A stretch of 64,000 nt of DNA. It comes from Flavobacterium omnivorum (GTDB taxonomy: Bacteria > Bacteroidota > Bacteroidia > Flavobacteriales > Flavobacteriaceae). The translations under genes and the position numbers were made by a program. Positions 1 through 8,184 of this stretch are shown in pieces. A model generated the notes under the pieces. The model had not been told where the DNA came from and made no database searches. It was given only the letters and a program-made list of their open reading frames with translations. Positions within the stretch are counted from its first letter, which is position 1, and each line of letters begins with the position of its first letter. The DNA lies in assembly GCF_900099915.1 (NCBI RefSeq), contig NZ_FNDB01000017.1, forward strand, positions 21,018 to 85,017, written 5' to 3'.

Positions 1-182
1 ATTTCTTCTTCGTAGATTAATTGTGCTGAAAGATTATCAAGCACTTCTTTTCTAGCCATCACTACAGGATATAGCTCTGTACTTAGATTTGGGTATTTCC
101 CATAAACTTGTTTTAATGCATCAGGTGTTTCACATGCATTGATTTCTTCTTTTATTCTATCAATCGATATGCCTTGATTGCA
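1..182 (-). pseudogene. In-frame continuation of the recombination ATPase gene after a TGA; runs off the left edge
   Basis: Reading on in the frame of the upstream ATPase gene, the codons after its TGA (183-185) stay open to the window edge for about 60 residues, beginning C-N-Q-G-I-S-I-D and continuing with a charged helical stretch. From memory of the phage ATPase family, members continue past this point with a Trp-Cys pair, so the TGA sits where a TGG (Trp) codon is expected. The piece therefore looks like the cut-off C-terminal part of the same protein, not a separate gene; no start codon in this frame follows the stop closely. The true 3' end lies outside the window. Confidence 0.6.
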
Positions 183-848
183 TCAGTCGATCAGTTTTTT
201 ACCAGTCGATGAGTTGATTATAAATTCAGGTTTTCCCATAAACAAGCCAGTTCTATCTTTAGATGCTGACACGAGATGATTATCATTTAAAAGCTCAAAA
301 TGAGTTGTCAATTCATAGAGGTAACCTTCGCGCGTAATTTCCTTTACACCCAATTTCATCACTTTCGTTTTACCATTACTATCCTTATCGAGACTGTAAT
401 CAACCTTGCTTCTCGTAGTTGTGATAACGTGACACTTTGATTGAATGATTGCATCTATAAAAGAATTATGACGAGGAGTCACTTTTGCCCAATCTTGGAA
501 TCTTCCGCCTAATTGTTCGTGAATCTCCAAACAACCTGATTTTCCTTGCCACTCATGACTGATAGAATCAATAATGATAATTTCTATGTCTGATTCCTCA
601 CATAGCTTAATAGCCTTTATATAGCGTTCTGGGCTGAATGGTTCTTCGAGTGATAGCACGTTAAAATCTCCTAGATGGGAATAAAGACTTGCGGATTTGT
701 TTTCTGTATCGATCAACGCAATTTTGTTCCAATCGTTTGTTATCCCGTAGGCTAATAATAATGCGGAATAGGTTTTACCAAATCCACTAGGTCCTGAAAG
801 TCCGATGCGTAATTTAACTTGATGGCGTTCTGCCTTTTGTAATTTCAT
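183..848 (-). CDS. Phage-type AAA/RecA-like ATPase (Sak4-like recombination protein), ended early by TGA
   Basis: A 221-residue P-loop ATPase of the kind found in Bacteroidota prophages and integrative elements, probably a RecA-fold single-strand annealing or recombination helper acting in the cytoplasm. The Walker A loop is near residues 19-26 (GPSGFGKT), a Walker B-like hydrophobic run ending in Asp (EIIIIDSISHEW) is near residues 89-100, and the family-typical GGRFQDWAKVTPRH lies near 114-127. The start codon at 848 gives the usual MKLQKAER beginning. The open frame continues after the TGA into residues expected of the full-length family, so the product may be truncated or the gene inactive. 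The next gene upstream (966-1310) has its own terminator, so the two may not be cotranscribed. Confidence 0.8.
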   Translation of the reverse strand: MKLQKAERHQVKLRIGLSGPSGFGKTYSALLLAYGITNDWNKIALIDTENKSASLYSHLGDFNVLSLEEPFSPERYIKAIKLCEESDIEIIIIDSISHEWQGKSGCLEIHEQLGGRFQDWAKVTPRHNSFIDAIIQSKCHVITTTRSKVDYSLDKDSNGKTKVMKLGVKEITREGYLYELTTHFELLNDNHLVSASKDRTGLFMGKPEFIINSSTGKKLID

Positions 849-914
849 AATTTCATAATTTTAAAATTTAAATGTTTTTAATAGGTAGGCTTGTGAATCC
901 ACATTGTGTTAAAC

Positions 915-940
915 AAAAAAAGTCTCCGTATTAGGGAGAC
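915..940 (-). terminator. Rho-independent terminator after the 966-1310 gene
   Basis: On the minus strand a GTCTCC / GGAGAC stem (922-927 with 935-940, 7-nt loop) is followed by a run of seven T. It lies 26 bases beyond the stop of the 114-residue gene. Confidence 0.7.
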
Positions 941-965
941 CTTTATCTGTGTTTTTCAATAATGT

Positions 966-1310
966 TTAAGCGACAAACTCTTCTTCAATGACTTGATCTT
1001 TGATTATTTCGTCAGTATCTATTACATACTCATAACGATAATCTAGTTTAACAATCTCGCCAGTTTCCTTAATCGTGTATTGATAAGGCTCACTTTTAAC
1101 TTTTCTAATAATTCCTTCAAATTGAGAACCAACTAGACTTCTACAAGTTATTTCATCAAATGTTGCTGGAACATTTGCAGTTCTAGCTGTAAAATAGACC
1201 TTTCCAGTTGCTTGGCTTTTAACAGGTTCAATTCCGCCTTGTAATACCAATACTAAGAAGCTTTCTCCGTCTTCTTTTTCAATAGACTTGTAATCTACAA
1301 TTGTAACCAT
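966..1310 (-). CDS. Hypothetical phage/mobile-element protein, 114 aa
   Basis: A small soluble, acidic protein with no signal peptide or membrane segment. The alternating hydrophobic pattern (SFLVLVLQGG, GKVYFTARTANVPATF, YQYTIKETG, YEYVIDTDE) suggests a compact beta-rich fold, possibly OB-like, but no motif proves it. It lies directly upstream of the recombination ATPase on the same strand, a pairing that fits a phage replication or recombination module. By position it could be a DNA-binding partner of that ATPase; this is inference only. It ends in its own terminator. Confidence 0.65.
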   Translation of the reverse strand: MVTIVDYKSIEKEDGESFLVLVLQGGIEPVKSQATGKVYFTARTANVPATFDEITCRSLVGSQFEGIIRKVKSEPYQYTIKETGEIVKLDYRYEYVIDTDEIIKDQVIEEEFVA

Positions 1311-1520
1311 AGTTTTAATAATTTATAAGATTAGACAATATCGGGAAACCCGCAAAGTTTGAACAAGGTGGAGTGATGAATCTAATTCCAACGTGTTTTA
1401 GGGCGCGTATATTCCCAAAACATAATGGAAGTCGGGGTATGACTCTTACTTAAGTTACACATGCTTTGAAAAAAAATTTGGAAAAAAAATTTTGTGAAGA
1501 TTTTGAGCTTATTAAAGCAA

Positions 1521-1545
1521 AAGAGCAACCGTTATAGTTGCTCTT
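1521..1545 (-). terminator. Hairpin terminator downstream of the zinc-ribbon-like gene
   Basis: A perfect 9-bp stem, AAGAGCAAC with GTTGCTCTT (1521-1529 / 1537-1545, 7-nt loop), is followed on the minus strand by a T-rich but interrupted tail. It sits 34 bases past the stop of the 105-residue gene. The rest of the 268-bp gap upstream (1311-1520) shows no coding frame, only A-tracts. Confidence 0.5.
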
Positions 1546-1578
1546 GGATTAATTTAATGGTAATTTAGTAGTTCTTGA

Positions 1579-1896
1579 CTAATAGAACATGTTAATTGCA
1601 AAGTCAAAAGAATACTGCTTACAATTTGGGCATAAATTATTGGTTTGATTTAGTTCTAAAGTAAAATTTTGGTAGACATTATTGTTGCCATTGTCACCCT
1701 TTAATTGCTTATCAGTATAAAATAGATAGAGTGGATTATTTTTCTCTGTAATGTAGTTTACATTTTCAAAGTATCCAGTTTCTTTGTTTATAGCAGGAAC
1801 AGGGCAGTTTTCATGATAATTAAACCGTCCTCCACCATAATTAAAATCTGTTTCAAAATTGCAATTTCTACAGTTAGCATTTAATATTTGTCCCAT
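1579..1896 (-). CDS. Small zinc-ribbon-like hypothetical protein, 105 aa
   Basis: No family recognised. Cysteines are arranged as paired knuckles: Cys9 and Cys12 near the N-terminus (NCRNCNF), Cys31 in the middle, and a final CPNC near residues 89-92. This is the pattern expected for one structural zinc site. The middle is rich in Asn and aromatic residues. There is no signal peptide or TM segment, so it is probably cytoplasmic. It lies between the phage-type genes and the TerB/Hsp70 cluster, on the same strand, with its own hairpin downstream. A role in DNA or RNA binding is possible but unsupported. Confidence 0.6.
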   Translation of the reverse strand: MGQILNANCRNCNFETDFNYGGGRFNYHENCPVPAINKETGYFENVNYITEKNNPLYLFYTDKQLKGDNGNNNVYQNFTLELNQTNNLCPNCKQYSFDFAINMFY

Positions 1897-1960
1897 AATC
1901 TTGTGCTATAAATTGATGTAAAAAAGATATTTAGATGTTTCTATTACTACTGTATGTAAA

Positions 1961-2263
1961 TCAGTTTGTTTTTTGCTTACGATTTAAAACTAAAGATATG
2001 ATTAAACCAATTCCAACTATCAAATCAACAACATTCCAGATTGTTCTACCTAAAGCAATTTTAAAAAATGGTTGAAATAAAATTGCTAATCCTATATAAA
2101 CAAATGCTTCGTTCTTCTTGTTGACTTCATTGGAAGAATAAGCCAAATATGCAAAGCCACACATCGAAATAAATCGAACAAATTGGTAATAACCATATGG
2201 CATATTAATAAGGCACAACAACAATAATATTGCTAAACCTATCTTAATAAAAGAGTTATTCAT
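1961..2263 (-). CDS. Small integral membrane protein (DUF6804-like), 100 aa
   Basis: About three or four hydrophobic helices fill the protein: residues 6-22, 29-43, 53-70 and 78-93. A Lys/Arg-rich end (NRKQKTN) suggests a cytoplasmic C-terminus. The features PYGYYQFVRF and LFQPFFKIALGR...WN..D are, as far as I recall, typical of DUF6804 proteins; function unknown. The start is 4 bases downstream of the TerB-like gene stop, so the two are almost certainly cotranscribed. It may be the membrane partner of that protein. Confidence 0.7.
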   Translation of the reverse strand: MNNSFIKIGLAILLLLCLINMPYGYYQFVRFISMCGFAYLAYSSNEVNKKNEAFVYIGLAILFQPFFKIALGRTIWNVVDLIVGIGLIISLVLNRKQKTN

Positions 2264-2267
2264 TTTC

Positions 2268-2768
2268 TTAAATATCTAATTTGATATGTTCAAACTGAGG
2301 TAATTCAACGGAACCTAAATAGTTATTTATTAATTTATCTAATTTACTTCCTGTATGAATATCTTCTTCTAAATAAAATTCTAAATCAGGATATATAGAT
2401 AAAATGATTTCATCAGTAATATTAAGGCACTTACGCATTGCCTTGAAAAATTTTATTTCGGAATATTCAATAACTTCATCAGCATTAATAGTTTTTATTG
2501 CAAAGTCGATTATACTTAATTCTTCGTCTTCTGATAATTCAGTATTGTTTAATAAATCAAAATAATATTTAATAAATTCTGTACCGCGTTCGTTTATTTT
2601 TGTTCTGAGAATATTGATTTCTTTACCGAAATCAAAATCAATAAATAAAGATGATTCCGCACACAATTCTTTGATTTTTTTAACTTCTTTTGGAACTATT
2701 TTACCGTCAGAAGCCATACAGCAGAATGCTGTTTTTAAAAGTAATTTGTCAAATGTTATCGTTTCCAT
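2268..2768 (-). CDS. TerB-like (tellurite-resistance family) helical protein
   Basis: About 166 residues when started at METITF (2768); an upstream in-frame Met at 2843 would add 25 residues that look non-coding. An all-helical domain carries the TerB-type signature: LLKTAFCCMASDGKIVPKEV, a helix-acid-helix stretch, and a second half-repeat with SEDEELSIIDFAIKTINADEVIEYSEIKFF. TerB domains bind divalent metal through acidic residues, sit at the inner face of the membrane, and recur in Ter-type stress and conflict systems. It lies between a small membrane protein and the kinase/AAA gene on one strand, which supports a role as a coupling or sensor subunit. Function here is inferred. Confidence 0.75.
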   Translation of the reverse strand: METITFDKLLLKTAFCCMASDGKIVPKEVKKIKELCAESSLFIDFDFGKEINILRTKINERGTEFIKYYFDLLNNTELSEDEELSIIDFAIKTINADEVIEYSEIKFFKAMRKCLNITDEIILSIYPDLEFYLEEDIHTGSKLDKLINNYLGSVELPQFEHIKLDI

Positions 2769-2914
2769 TTTTATTTTTTTATTGGGTTGCACTAATGTTT
2801 TAATAATTTTTCCAACTGACAATCCTGTTTCTATCAAAAACAAACTCTGATTTTGCCGCTTTTTGTCGCTTTAAAATCTAATATTAATTTGTTTTCATTT
2901 CGATTAATATTTAT

Positions 2915-4714
2915 TTAAAAACCAATTTTTGTTCTTGCATCAGAATTATCTTCTCCAACTTTCTCTTCAATTTTTCGTCTTATCGCCTCATATTTTTTCA
3001 ATTCGGAAAGTTCTACTGTGGGTTTTTGATTATTGATAATAAATGTCATTATTTCCATCGAAATACGTTTTGATTTATCCCTAATTGTTTTACGTGATGC
3101 CTCGTCAATTAAAAGTTTAATATCACTTGAAACATAGTTTTCTGTAAGATTTGACAATATTGTGTAATCAATACCAAAATCAAGTGGTCTATCTTTTAAA
3201 TACAATTCAAACATTGCTTTTCTAGCTTCAAAATCAGGAGGAGGAATATAGAACCACTTTTCTAAACGACCAGCTCTTAAAGCTGCTTTATCAATAGTAT
3301 TAGGCTTATTAGTAGAACCTATAACAAATACACCTGATTCCCCAATATTATCTAACTGAGAAAGAAACTCGTTAACTTCTCCGCTTTGGCTTTGATTGTT
3401 TACAATTTCTCGGCTGGGAACCATTGCATCTAATTCGTCAAAATATAAAATTGTTGGAGCTTGTTCTCTTGCTTCCTTAAATAGTTTTCCAATTTTTTCT
3501 TGAGAGCCGTGAACGTAAATACTTGCAAGGTCTGAGGAAACAACTTTTATAAAATTGTAACCTGCTTCTTCAGCAAATCGTTCCGCAAAAAAAGTTTTAC
3601 CACAACCAGGAGGGCCATACAACAGCATTCCGTTGGGTAATCCTAAATTATGTTTTTTATATTCCTCAGGGTTTTCAATAACATTGATCACATCGTTTTG
3701 CAATTGCTGTTTTAGATTTGACATTCCCGCAATTGCACTAAAACCCTTACCCTTTTTAACTAATGTTGATTTAGACTTTTCTACTTCCTTATTTAATTTT
3801 TTTTCAGAACTTTCTTTTATTTCTATTTCGCCATTAATAGCCTGAATAAACTCATTGGCTGATTGAAAACGATTTTCTGGATCTTGTTGCAATGCTTTTT
3901 TAATGATTTTTAGGATAGATTCATCAAAGTCGACTATATCACTTTCAATATTTGGAAGTTTTAGAGGTTTCTTACGTTCTTCTACTATAACTTCTTCCAT
4001 TTTTACTCTGTCTGCCTTATACTTTGAAATATCTTTAAACCAAGGCGCCATACCAAAAAGCATATGATACATTACAGCTCCAACTGAAAATAGATCTGAT
4101 TGCGGAGAATACAGATTGTTGAAACATTCAGAAGCGACATAGTTCAAATTTAATCCTTCTTTGTCAAAAGTTTTTGTAGATTGATGAAATGAGCGAGCAA
4201 ATCCAAAATCAATTATTATGGGTTGAGGAATTTCTTGTGATAAGTCAAGCATTATATTTTGAGTCGTAATTTCATTATGAATTATTGGCTCAGGTAAATT
4301 GTGTAAATAATTTAATCCATTTAAAATTCCTGTAATAATTTGCTTCACATCATAGATAGTAGAAATGGGATCTCTAGATATGCGGTCAGACAATGTTTCC
4401 CCTGCAATGAAATTAAGCACCAAGAAGCTAAATTTCTTACCTTCATAAATTAATTCTCCATCGTCTTTGTATGCAACAATATTTGGATGTTTAAATGATT
4501 TTATAAATTCTATTTCAAATAAGTTATTTTCAACATCAAATGCAGAACGTTGCAGTTTAGCATAATTAAAGAGTTTTAATAAATAAAGTTTACCATCATT
4601 TCCTTTTACTCTATACGTTTCCGCATTATTACCTTTCTTAATGAAAAACAATACATTATACTTTCCATTTACAGAAAAATTCTTTGGTAATATACTTTGC
4701 TTTAAAATATCCAT
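2915..4714 (-). CDS. Protein-kinase-like domain fused to a AAA+ ATPase
   Basis: About 599 residues from the preferred start at 4714, 13 bases after the Hsp70 stop; an upstream Met (4762) would overlap that gene by 35 bases. The N-terminal half is a Ser/Thr-kinase fold: an ATP-binding Lys in YLLKLF, HPNIV, a DFG motif near 169 and an APE-like ASE. The catalytic loop near 144-151 reads HNEITTQN instead of HRDLKxxN, losing the usual Asp and Lys, so phosphotransfer is doubtful. The C-terminal half is a classic AAA domain: Walker A GPPGCGKT near 367, Walker B ILYFDELDAM, sensor STN, and arginine-finger region LRAGRLEKW. It is most like FtsH/CDC48-class remodelers. Next to Hsp70, a regulated protein-remodelling role is inferred. 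Confidence 0.9.
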   Translation of the reverse strand: MDILKQSILPKNFSVNGKYNVLFFIKKGNNAETYRVKGNDGKLYLLKLFNYAKLQRSAFDVENNLFEIEFIKSFKHPNIVAYKDDGELIYEGKKFSFLVLNFIAGETLSDRISRDPISTIYDVKQIITGILNGLNYLHNLPEPIIHNEITTQNIMLDLSQEIPQPIIIDFGFARSFHQSTKTFDKEGLNLNYVASECFNNLYSPQSDLFSVGAVMYHMLFGMAPWFKDISKYKADRVKMEEVIVEERKKPLKLPNIESDIVDFDESILKIIKKALQQDPENRFQSANEFIQAINGEIEIKESSEKKLNKEVEKSKSTLVKKGKGFSAIAGMSNLKQQLQNDVINVIENPEEYKKHNLGLPNGMLLYGPPGCGKTFFAERFAEEAGYNFIKVVSSDLASIYVHGSQEKIGKLFKEAREQAPTILYFDELDAMVPSREIVNNQSQSGEVNEFLSQLDNIGESGVFVIGSTNKPNTIDKAALRAGRLEKWFYIPPPDFEARKAMFELYLKDRPLDFGIDYTILSNLTENYVSSDIKLLIDEASRKTIRDKSKRISMEIMTFIINNQKPTVELSELKKYEAIRRKIEEKVGEDNSDARTKIGF

Positions 4715-4727
4715 ACTATTTGTATTA

Positions 4728-7259
4728 CTATTCTGGAGTTTCTGTTGGACCTTCAGCATCAATTCTCAAATCCCATATTTGGTGTAAAATAGGTCTTAGG
4801 TCTTTGGTTCTTCCATCTGCTATTAATTGAAGTCCTTGATTTATTAATTGTCTAGCTTTAGTTTTATCCTTCCATTTTAGTGTGTTAAATTCTCTATCGT
4901 GGTATTTAATTTTATTAACGTCCATAGCACCACCTGATACCTCATTTCTTATTTCAGTATCTAAAGAATCAATTTCATCAGTAAGTTCTTTTGCCGTTTT
5001 TATATTTTTATCTTTAATAATTTGCTCAATAGTTGATTTATATTCCTTTATATGATTTTCTAACTGATTTAAATTTAAATCTTCCCCGTCGCTGTTTTCT
5101 TTTATTTTCTTAATTAAGTTTTCAAATTCGTAAAAAGAGTCTTTTAATTCTTGTTGCACTTTTGGCCATTCGGTTTCTTTTTCAGCACTGTCCAATTTCA
5201 ACAATTCTTTTCGCAAATCATTTTGGATTTTCATTCTACCGTCAGGACTTCCGCCTTCTCTTTCTAATTGCTCCTCTAAATTTACTAACACATCCTTTAT
5301 TTCATTTGCACTTACTTTACTAGCAGTTTTTTTTGCATTTGTAATTGCTTGAGCTAAAAATTCTTTTTCAGGAGATTCTGTTGGTTTTATTTCAAGTTCA
5401 AGTTCTTCGGTGTAGTTTAATAAAGGGAAATAAGCACTGAACTGCATTATCTGTGATTTATCTACTTTTATGGTTATATCAACATCACTACCTTCTGGCA
5501 GAAAAGCAGGTAAATTTTCTCCAGTGATGACAACTTCATTTATTAAATTATTTAATAATGGATTTGTTCCTTCCGCATCATAATCCCCTTGATATATAGG
5601 AATTCGTATAATGTCACTAATCATTCCTGGTCTAATTGCACTTCTTGTTTTTAGACCATTTTCCACCCCTATAGCTGGGACCCTTTTAGTTTTTTCTAAT
5701 CCTTTAATTGGAAAAAATAAATCTTTTTTTTCTGACCGATAGTGTCTTCCAATTCCAATATGATAGGGTAGTACTTGCATACCTTCCAACCCACCAATTC
5801 CTTGAAGTATGCTAAATTGGTTTGGTTGACATTCTAATTTGTTACCTTGTTCATCATAAACTTGAATTTCGAATGAATTTGACCTACCTTCTGCTAAAAC
5901 TAAATCTATTAAAGAAGCTTTTTCACTTATGAGCTTTTTTCCACTTGACCAGGCTTCGTCAGATCTAATTATATCTGCAAATATTTTTTCAGGAAAAGTT
6001 CCTGTTGTTTTTTCTTTTAATACTTTCAAATTTATCATTACATCTACTTCAACTGAAGTGGCTTCATATTTAAGATCTAATTGAAGTTTAGTTTTATCTC
6101 TTGTTCCTTCTTTTACTTCTTCTGAAACTGAAATGGTGGATGCAAATAATGCAGCGCCTTTAGCTACAACAGTCATTGGATCAACAGTAGTGTCTACTTT
6201 GTCAGTTATTTGTTCTTTTAGCATTCTTCTCAAAATTGGCGAATAGGTAGGGCCACCAACAAGAATTAATGCTCCAAGATCTGAACCTTTTAAATTATTC
6301 CTTTTTAATAAATCTTTTGTAATATCAATTGCTTTTTGGAAAATAGGGCCCAAAACATTTTCCATATCCTTTTGAGTAACTAAGACATCGATTTCAGGTT
6401 CATCCCCATTATCATCCTCAAAAGGAAGGTCTCCTAAATTTGATAAAACATTGTGTGAATCCTTAAAAGATAATTGGATTTTAGCTTCTTCTGCATAAAA
6501 TTTTACAGCATTTCTTAGAATTTCTTTTTTATCTGTGTCTTTCAAAACACTTTCTATCGCAAAATTTTGTTGCAAGTTTGGAATAATGATTTGATCAACA
6601 ATTGCTTCATCTAAATTTTTACCTCCAAGCCAGGCATCCCCACCTGTATCTTTAACGGATAAAATACCTTCTTCTGCTTTTATTAATGCAGCATCAAATG
6701 TCCCACCTCCAAAATCAAATACTAACCAAAATCCATCTTTGCTTTTTGAATCTAAACCATAAGCAGTAGCAGCAGCTACAGGTTCTTGTAAAAGCTCTAT
6801 GTGTTTAAAGCCTAGTAGTTTAGCTGCTTTTATTGTCGCCTCATTTTGGGGATTAAGAAATTTTGCGGGAACGGTTATTACAATGGATGAAATATTTTCA
6901 TCTTTTATAACTGATTTTAGTGTTTTTAATATTTCAGCAGATAATTCTTCTGACGAAAAACTTTTTCCCATATTAGAGCTTTCATAGGTATGAGTAGTTC
7001 CCATTGTTCTCTTGAACTCGAAAAATGTATTAGTTTGGCCATTTTCAAAAGTTTTCAAAGCTCTTGCGTTATCATTTTTCATAGTATTATAGGCAGCATC
7101 TCCTACGATAACATCTTGCTTTTTATTAAAGTTAATACAAGATGGAAAAGTATCTTTTAAAGTGCCAGACTTTTTAATAGTAGGAATTCCATTCTCCATT
7201 CTTGCAATTGCAGAATTTGTTGTTCCTAGGTCAATGCCGTAATCAATTTTATTTCTCAT
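4728..7259 (-). CDS. Hsp70-family chaperone (DnaK-like), unusually long
   Basis: 843 residues against about 640 for DnaK. The ATPase half is canonical: phosphate-1 loop GIDLGTTNSAIA (about 8-19), connect motif LQEPVAAATAYGL, phosphate-2 FDFGGGTFD (about 182-190) and adenosine motif LVGGPTYSPILRR. The substrate-binding half is diverged, and about 200 extra C-terminal residues are Lys/Glu-rich helical, probably coiled coil. It lies in a tight run of minus-strand genes, 22 bases after the coiled-coil TM protein and just before the kinase/AAA gene. No DnaJ or GrpE gene is present, so it is a dedicated Hsp70 of the cluster and not the housekeeping one. Client unknown. Confidence 0.95.
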   Translation of the reverse strand: MRNKIDYGIDLGTTNSAIARMENGIPTIKKSGTLKDTFPSCINFNKKQDVIVGDAAYNTMKNDNARALKTFENGQTNTFFEFKRTMGTTHTYESSNMGKSFSSEELSAEILKTLKSVIKDENISSIVITVPAKFLNPQNEATIKAAKLLGFKHIELLQEPVAAATAYGLDSKSKDGFWLVFDFGGGTFDAALIKAEEGILSVKDTGGDAWLGGKNLDEAIVDQIIIPNLQQNFAIESVLKDTDKKEILRNAVKFYAEEAKIQLSFKDSHNVLSNLGDLPFEDDNGDEPEIDVLVTQKDMENVLGPIFQKAIDITKDLLKRNNLKGSDLGALILVGGPTYSPILRRMLKEQITDKVDTTVDPMTVVAKGAALFASTISVSEEVKEGTRDKTKLQLDLKYEATSVEVDVMINLKVLKEKTTGTFPEKIFADIIRSDEAWSSGKKLISEKASLIDLVLAEGRSNSFEIQVYDEQGNKLECQPNQFSILQGIGGLEGMQVLPYHIGIGRHYRSEKKDLFFPIKGLEKTKRVPAIGVENGLKTRSAIRPGMISDIIRIPIYQGDYDAEGTNPLLNNLINEVVITGENLPAFLPEGSDVDITIKVDKSQIMQFSAYFPLLNYTEELELEIKPTESPEKEFLAQAITNAKKTASKVSANEIKDVLVNLEEQLEREGGSPDGRMKIQNDLRKELLKLDSAEKETEWPKVQQELKDSFYEFENLIKKIKENSDGEDLNLNQLENHIKEYKSTIEQIIKDKNIKTAKELTDEIDSLDTEIRNEVSGGAMDVNKIKYHDREFNTLKWKDKTKARQLINQGLQLIADGRTKDLRPILHQIWDLRIDAEGPTETPE

Positions 7260-7281
7260 TTTTGTTAATTATTTTTTGTTA

Positions 7282-8184
7282 TTAATAGCCAACAGAAACT
7301 TCTATCTGTGCTGTTTGAATCATTTTATCATTGTAATTTACTTGTGGGATTAGAACTTTAGTGATGATTTCTGAATCCTTTTCAAGGTTTTCATCTGGAA
7401 TGGAACTGGTTACTATTACCTTCATACCTTGATGAAATTGCTTACCTAATAGTACGGGCATTTCATAACCATTGGCCGAAAGGTTGTCTTTAAGATTTGA
7501 AATAGAATTTCTTAAATTTTTTATTCCTTTAACACTTTGATCCATTCTATTTAAATTGTTTTCCATTACATTTATCTGGCTAGATAGTTTAAGGGCTAAA
7601 GAGTGGTCAGGTTCTAGATTTGGAGAGTTCTGAACAGTTGTTTTTTGTTGCTCAATTAAATGTAATTGTGTTTCCATTAACTCTGTTTGTTTTCCAAACT
7701 CTTTGACTAAACTTTCTTCAATAGAAGATTTTGTGTTGTTTAATTGGTCAACTAGATTTAACTTGTCAATTTTCTGACGTTTGTTAATAAGCCAGAAAAA
7801 AAGAGCCGATAGTAGAATCGCTATTAATACTGCAATTATCCCGTAGAACGAATTTTTGTTTAAAGATATACCAACTGCCGATATTTTTTGGTTTGATTTT
7901 GATTCAGAAGTTTCAATTTTAGAAATCAAATTGCTTTTAGTTTGTACTATTGAATTACTGATTGAGTCGGATTGCTTTTGTAAATTATCAATATTTGTAA
8001 AAGCATTCGAAACTTTTGAATTGATTTTTACAATATCACTTTTGAGTTTGTTGTTTTCAGATTGAAGAATGCGAATTTTTTCGTTTAAAGGAATAATCTT
8101 TTTTTCAAATTCTTCTTTAGTTATACTTTGAGCAAAAGTTCCAAGAATAGAAAACAGAAGTAATACAATGGTTAGTTTTTTCAT
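7282..8184 (-). CDS. Exported coiled-coil protein with one internal TM segment, 300 aa
   Basis: No named family recognised. An N-terminal signal peptide (MKKLTIVLLLFSILGTFAQ, cut after about residue 18) is followed by a Ser/Asn/Lys-rich coiled coil (about 22-105), a strong TM helix (about 114-134, GIIAVLIAILLSALFFWLI), a second coiled coil (about 145-230) and a small C-terminal beta-rich domain. This predicts a periplasmic sensor stalk linked to a cytoplasmic output. Its start codon overlaps the stop of the CFI-box gene by one base (TAATG), so translation is coupled. It may signal envelope state to the cytoplasmic Hsp70/AAA pair, by inference. Confidence 0.75.
   Translation of the reverse strand: MKKLTIVLLLFSILGTFAQSITKEEFEKKIIPLNEKIRILQSENNKLKSDIVKINSKVSNAFTNIDNLQKQSDSISNSIVQTKSNLISKIETSESKSNQKISAVGISLNKNSFYGIIAVLIAILLSALFFWLINKRQKIDKLNLVDQLNNTKSSIEESLVKEFGKQTELMETQLHLIEQQKTTVQNSPNLEPDHSLALKLSSQINVMENNLNRMDQSVKGIKNLRNSISNLKDNLSANGYEMPVLLGKQFHQGMKVIVTSSIPDENLEKDSEIITKVLIPQVNYNDKMIQTAQIEVSVGY

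Noticed and set aside
2769..2843. Longer start for the TerB-like protein
   Set aside because: The extra 25 residues have no domain match, while the Met at 2768 begins directly before the conserved helix.
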